From contig JBOGZL010000330.1 in assembly GCA_050697195.1 (NCBI GenBank), forward strand, positions 1 to 5,725: 5,725 bases of DNA, written 5' to 3'. Below the pieces are notes generated by a model. The model was not told the origin of the DNA. It did not search any database and worked only from the letters and a program-made list of their open reading frames with translations. Source of the DNA: DASPWW01 sp050697195. GTDB lineage: Bacteria; Actinomycetota; Thermoleophilia; Solirubrobacterales; 70-9. Both the position numbers and the translations under genes were made by a program. Positions 5,599-5,725 of the stretch are shown in pieces. Position 1 is the stretch's first letter; each line of letters starts with the position of its first letter.

Positions 5599-5725
5599 CT
5601 AGGCCACCGGGGTGGGGGCGGTCTTCGCGGCCTGGAGCCGGACCCAGAACGTGCTTCCCCTGCCGAGCTCGGACTGCACCCCCATCTCGCCCCCCATCAC
5701 CTCGACCATCCGCTGGGCGATCGAG
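5599..5725 (-). CDS. Sensor histidine kinase, C-terminal end only (5' part outside window)
   Basis: The frame runs from the right edge to a TAG at 5599-5601 and encodes the last 41 residues. They begin SIAQRMVEVMGGEMGV and continue with QSELGRGSTFWVRL before a short Ala/Thr/Pro tail. This is the end of the HATPase_c domain: a helix with the Met-Gly-Gly turn, then the Ser-x-Leu-Gly-x-Gly-Ser-Thr-Phe G2 box that holds ATP, and the last strand. The sensor, HAMP and phospho-accepting His regions lie outside the window, so the signal is unknown. GSTFWVRL endings occur both in ordinary kinases and in hybrid kinases; here the protein stops after the ATPase domain, so no C-terminal receiver follows. 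The response regulator gene starts 11 bp downstream on the same strand, so the two are almost certainly a cognate pair in one operon. Confidence 0.9.
   Translation of the reverse strand, partial: SIAQRMVEVMGGEMGVQSELGRGSTFWVRLQAAKTAPTPVA

Noticed and set aside
4140..5602. Long + strand frames across the hydrolase and response regulator genes
   Set aside because: Low-complexity Arg-rich translations in the wrong frame or antisense; the hydrolase and regulator frames have complete catalytic motifs.
1..5725. Undescribed defence or mobile system
   Set aside because: Every sizeable region is accounted for by recognisable families; there are no repeats, recombinases, nuclease-effector cassettes or toxin-antitoxin pairs.

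Overview
The window is about 5.7 kb of very GC-rich, gene-dense bacterial chromosome. Codon third positions are almost all G or C. Several genes have no recognisable Shine-Dalgarno site, neighbouring genes abut or overlap at their 3' ends, and the content includes a family-5-type Fe-S uracil-DNA glycosylase, a GT2/DUF2304 pair and a tRNA-Thr(CGU) without an encoded CCA. Together these suggest an actinobacterium, perhaps of the Thermoleophilia/Solirubrobacterales type. The lineage is inferred from style and family content only; no marker gene settles it.

Layout, left to right. (1) The 3' end of a GNAT acetyltransferase gene enters on the + strand (1-235) and overlaps, tail to tail, the end of a uracil-DNA glycosylase gene on the - strand (162 to about 869). 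The glycosylase keeps all its motifs but has no ATG, GTG or TTG at its 5' end. (2) Upstream of it on the - strand is a TMEM175-type potassium channel gene (907-1566). (3) A divergent intergenic region of about 150 bp leads to a + strand operon: a GT2 polyprenol-phosphate glycosyltransferase (1716-2561) coupled by an ATGA overlap to a small DUF2304 membrane protein (2558-3001). (4) A second, rhamnosyltransferase-like GT2 gene lies on the - strand (2959-3990), converges on DUF2304 with a 43-bp overlap, and starts at a TTG one base after the 3' end of a tRNA-Thr gene (3992-4064, - strand). (5) A gap of about 46 bp separates the tRNA from a metallo-beta-lactamase-fold hydrolase gene on the + strand (4111-4875). 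(6) Converging on it after 10 bp is a - strand two-component operon: the 3' end of a sensor histidine kinase gene (5599-5725, cut by the window edge) followed by an OmpR/PhoB-type response regulator gene (4886-5587).

How the genes may work together: the two GT2 enzymes and DUF2304 suggest a small cell-envelope glycan or glycolipid locus. The kinase and regulator form one signalling pair with unknown targets. The remaining genes look like ordinary housekeeping functions. I see no CRISPR array, mobile element, phage gene, toxin-antitoxin pair or defence cassette, and no convincing undescribed multi-gene system. The observations most worth a second look are the glycosylase without a normal start codon and the tRNA gene abutting the TTG-started glycosyltransferase.
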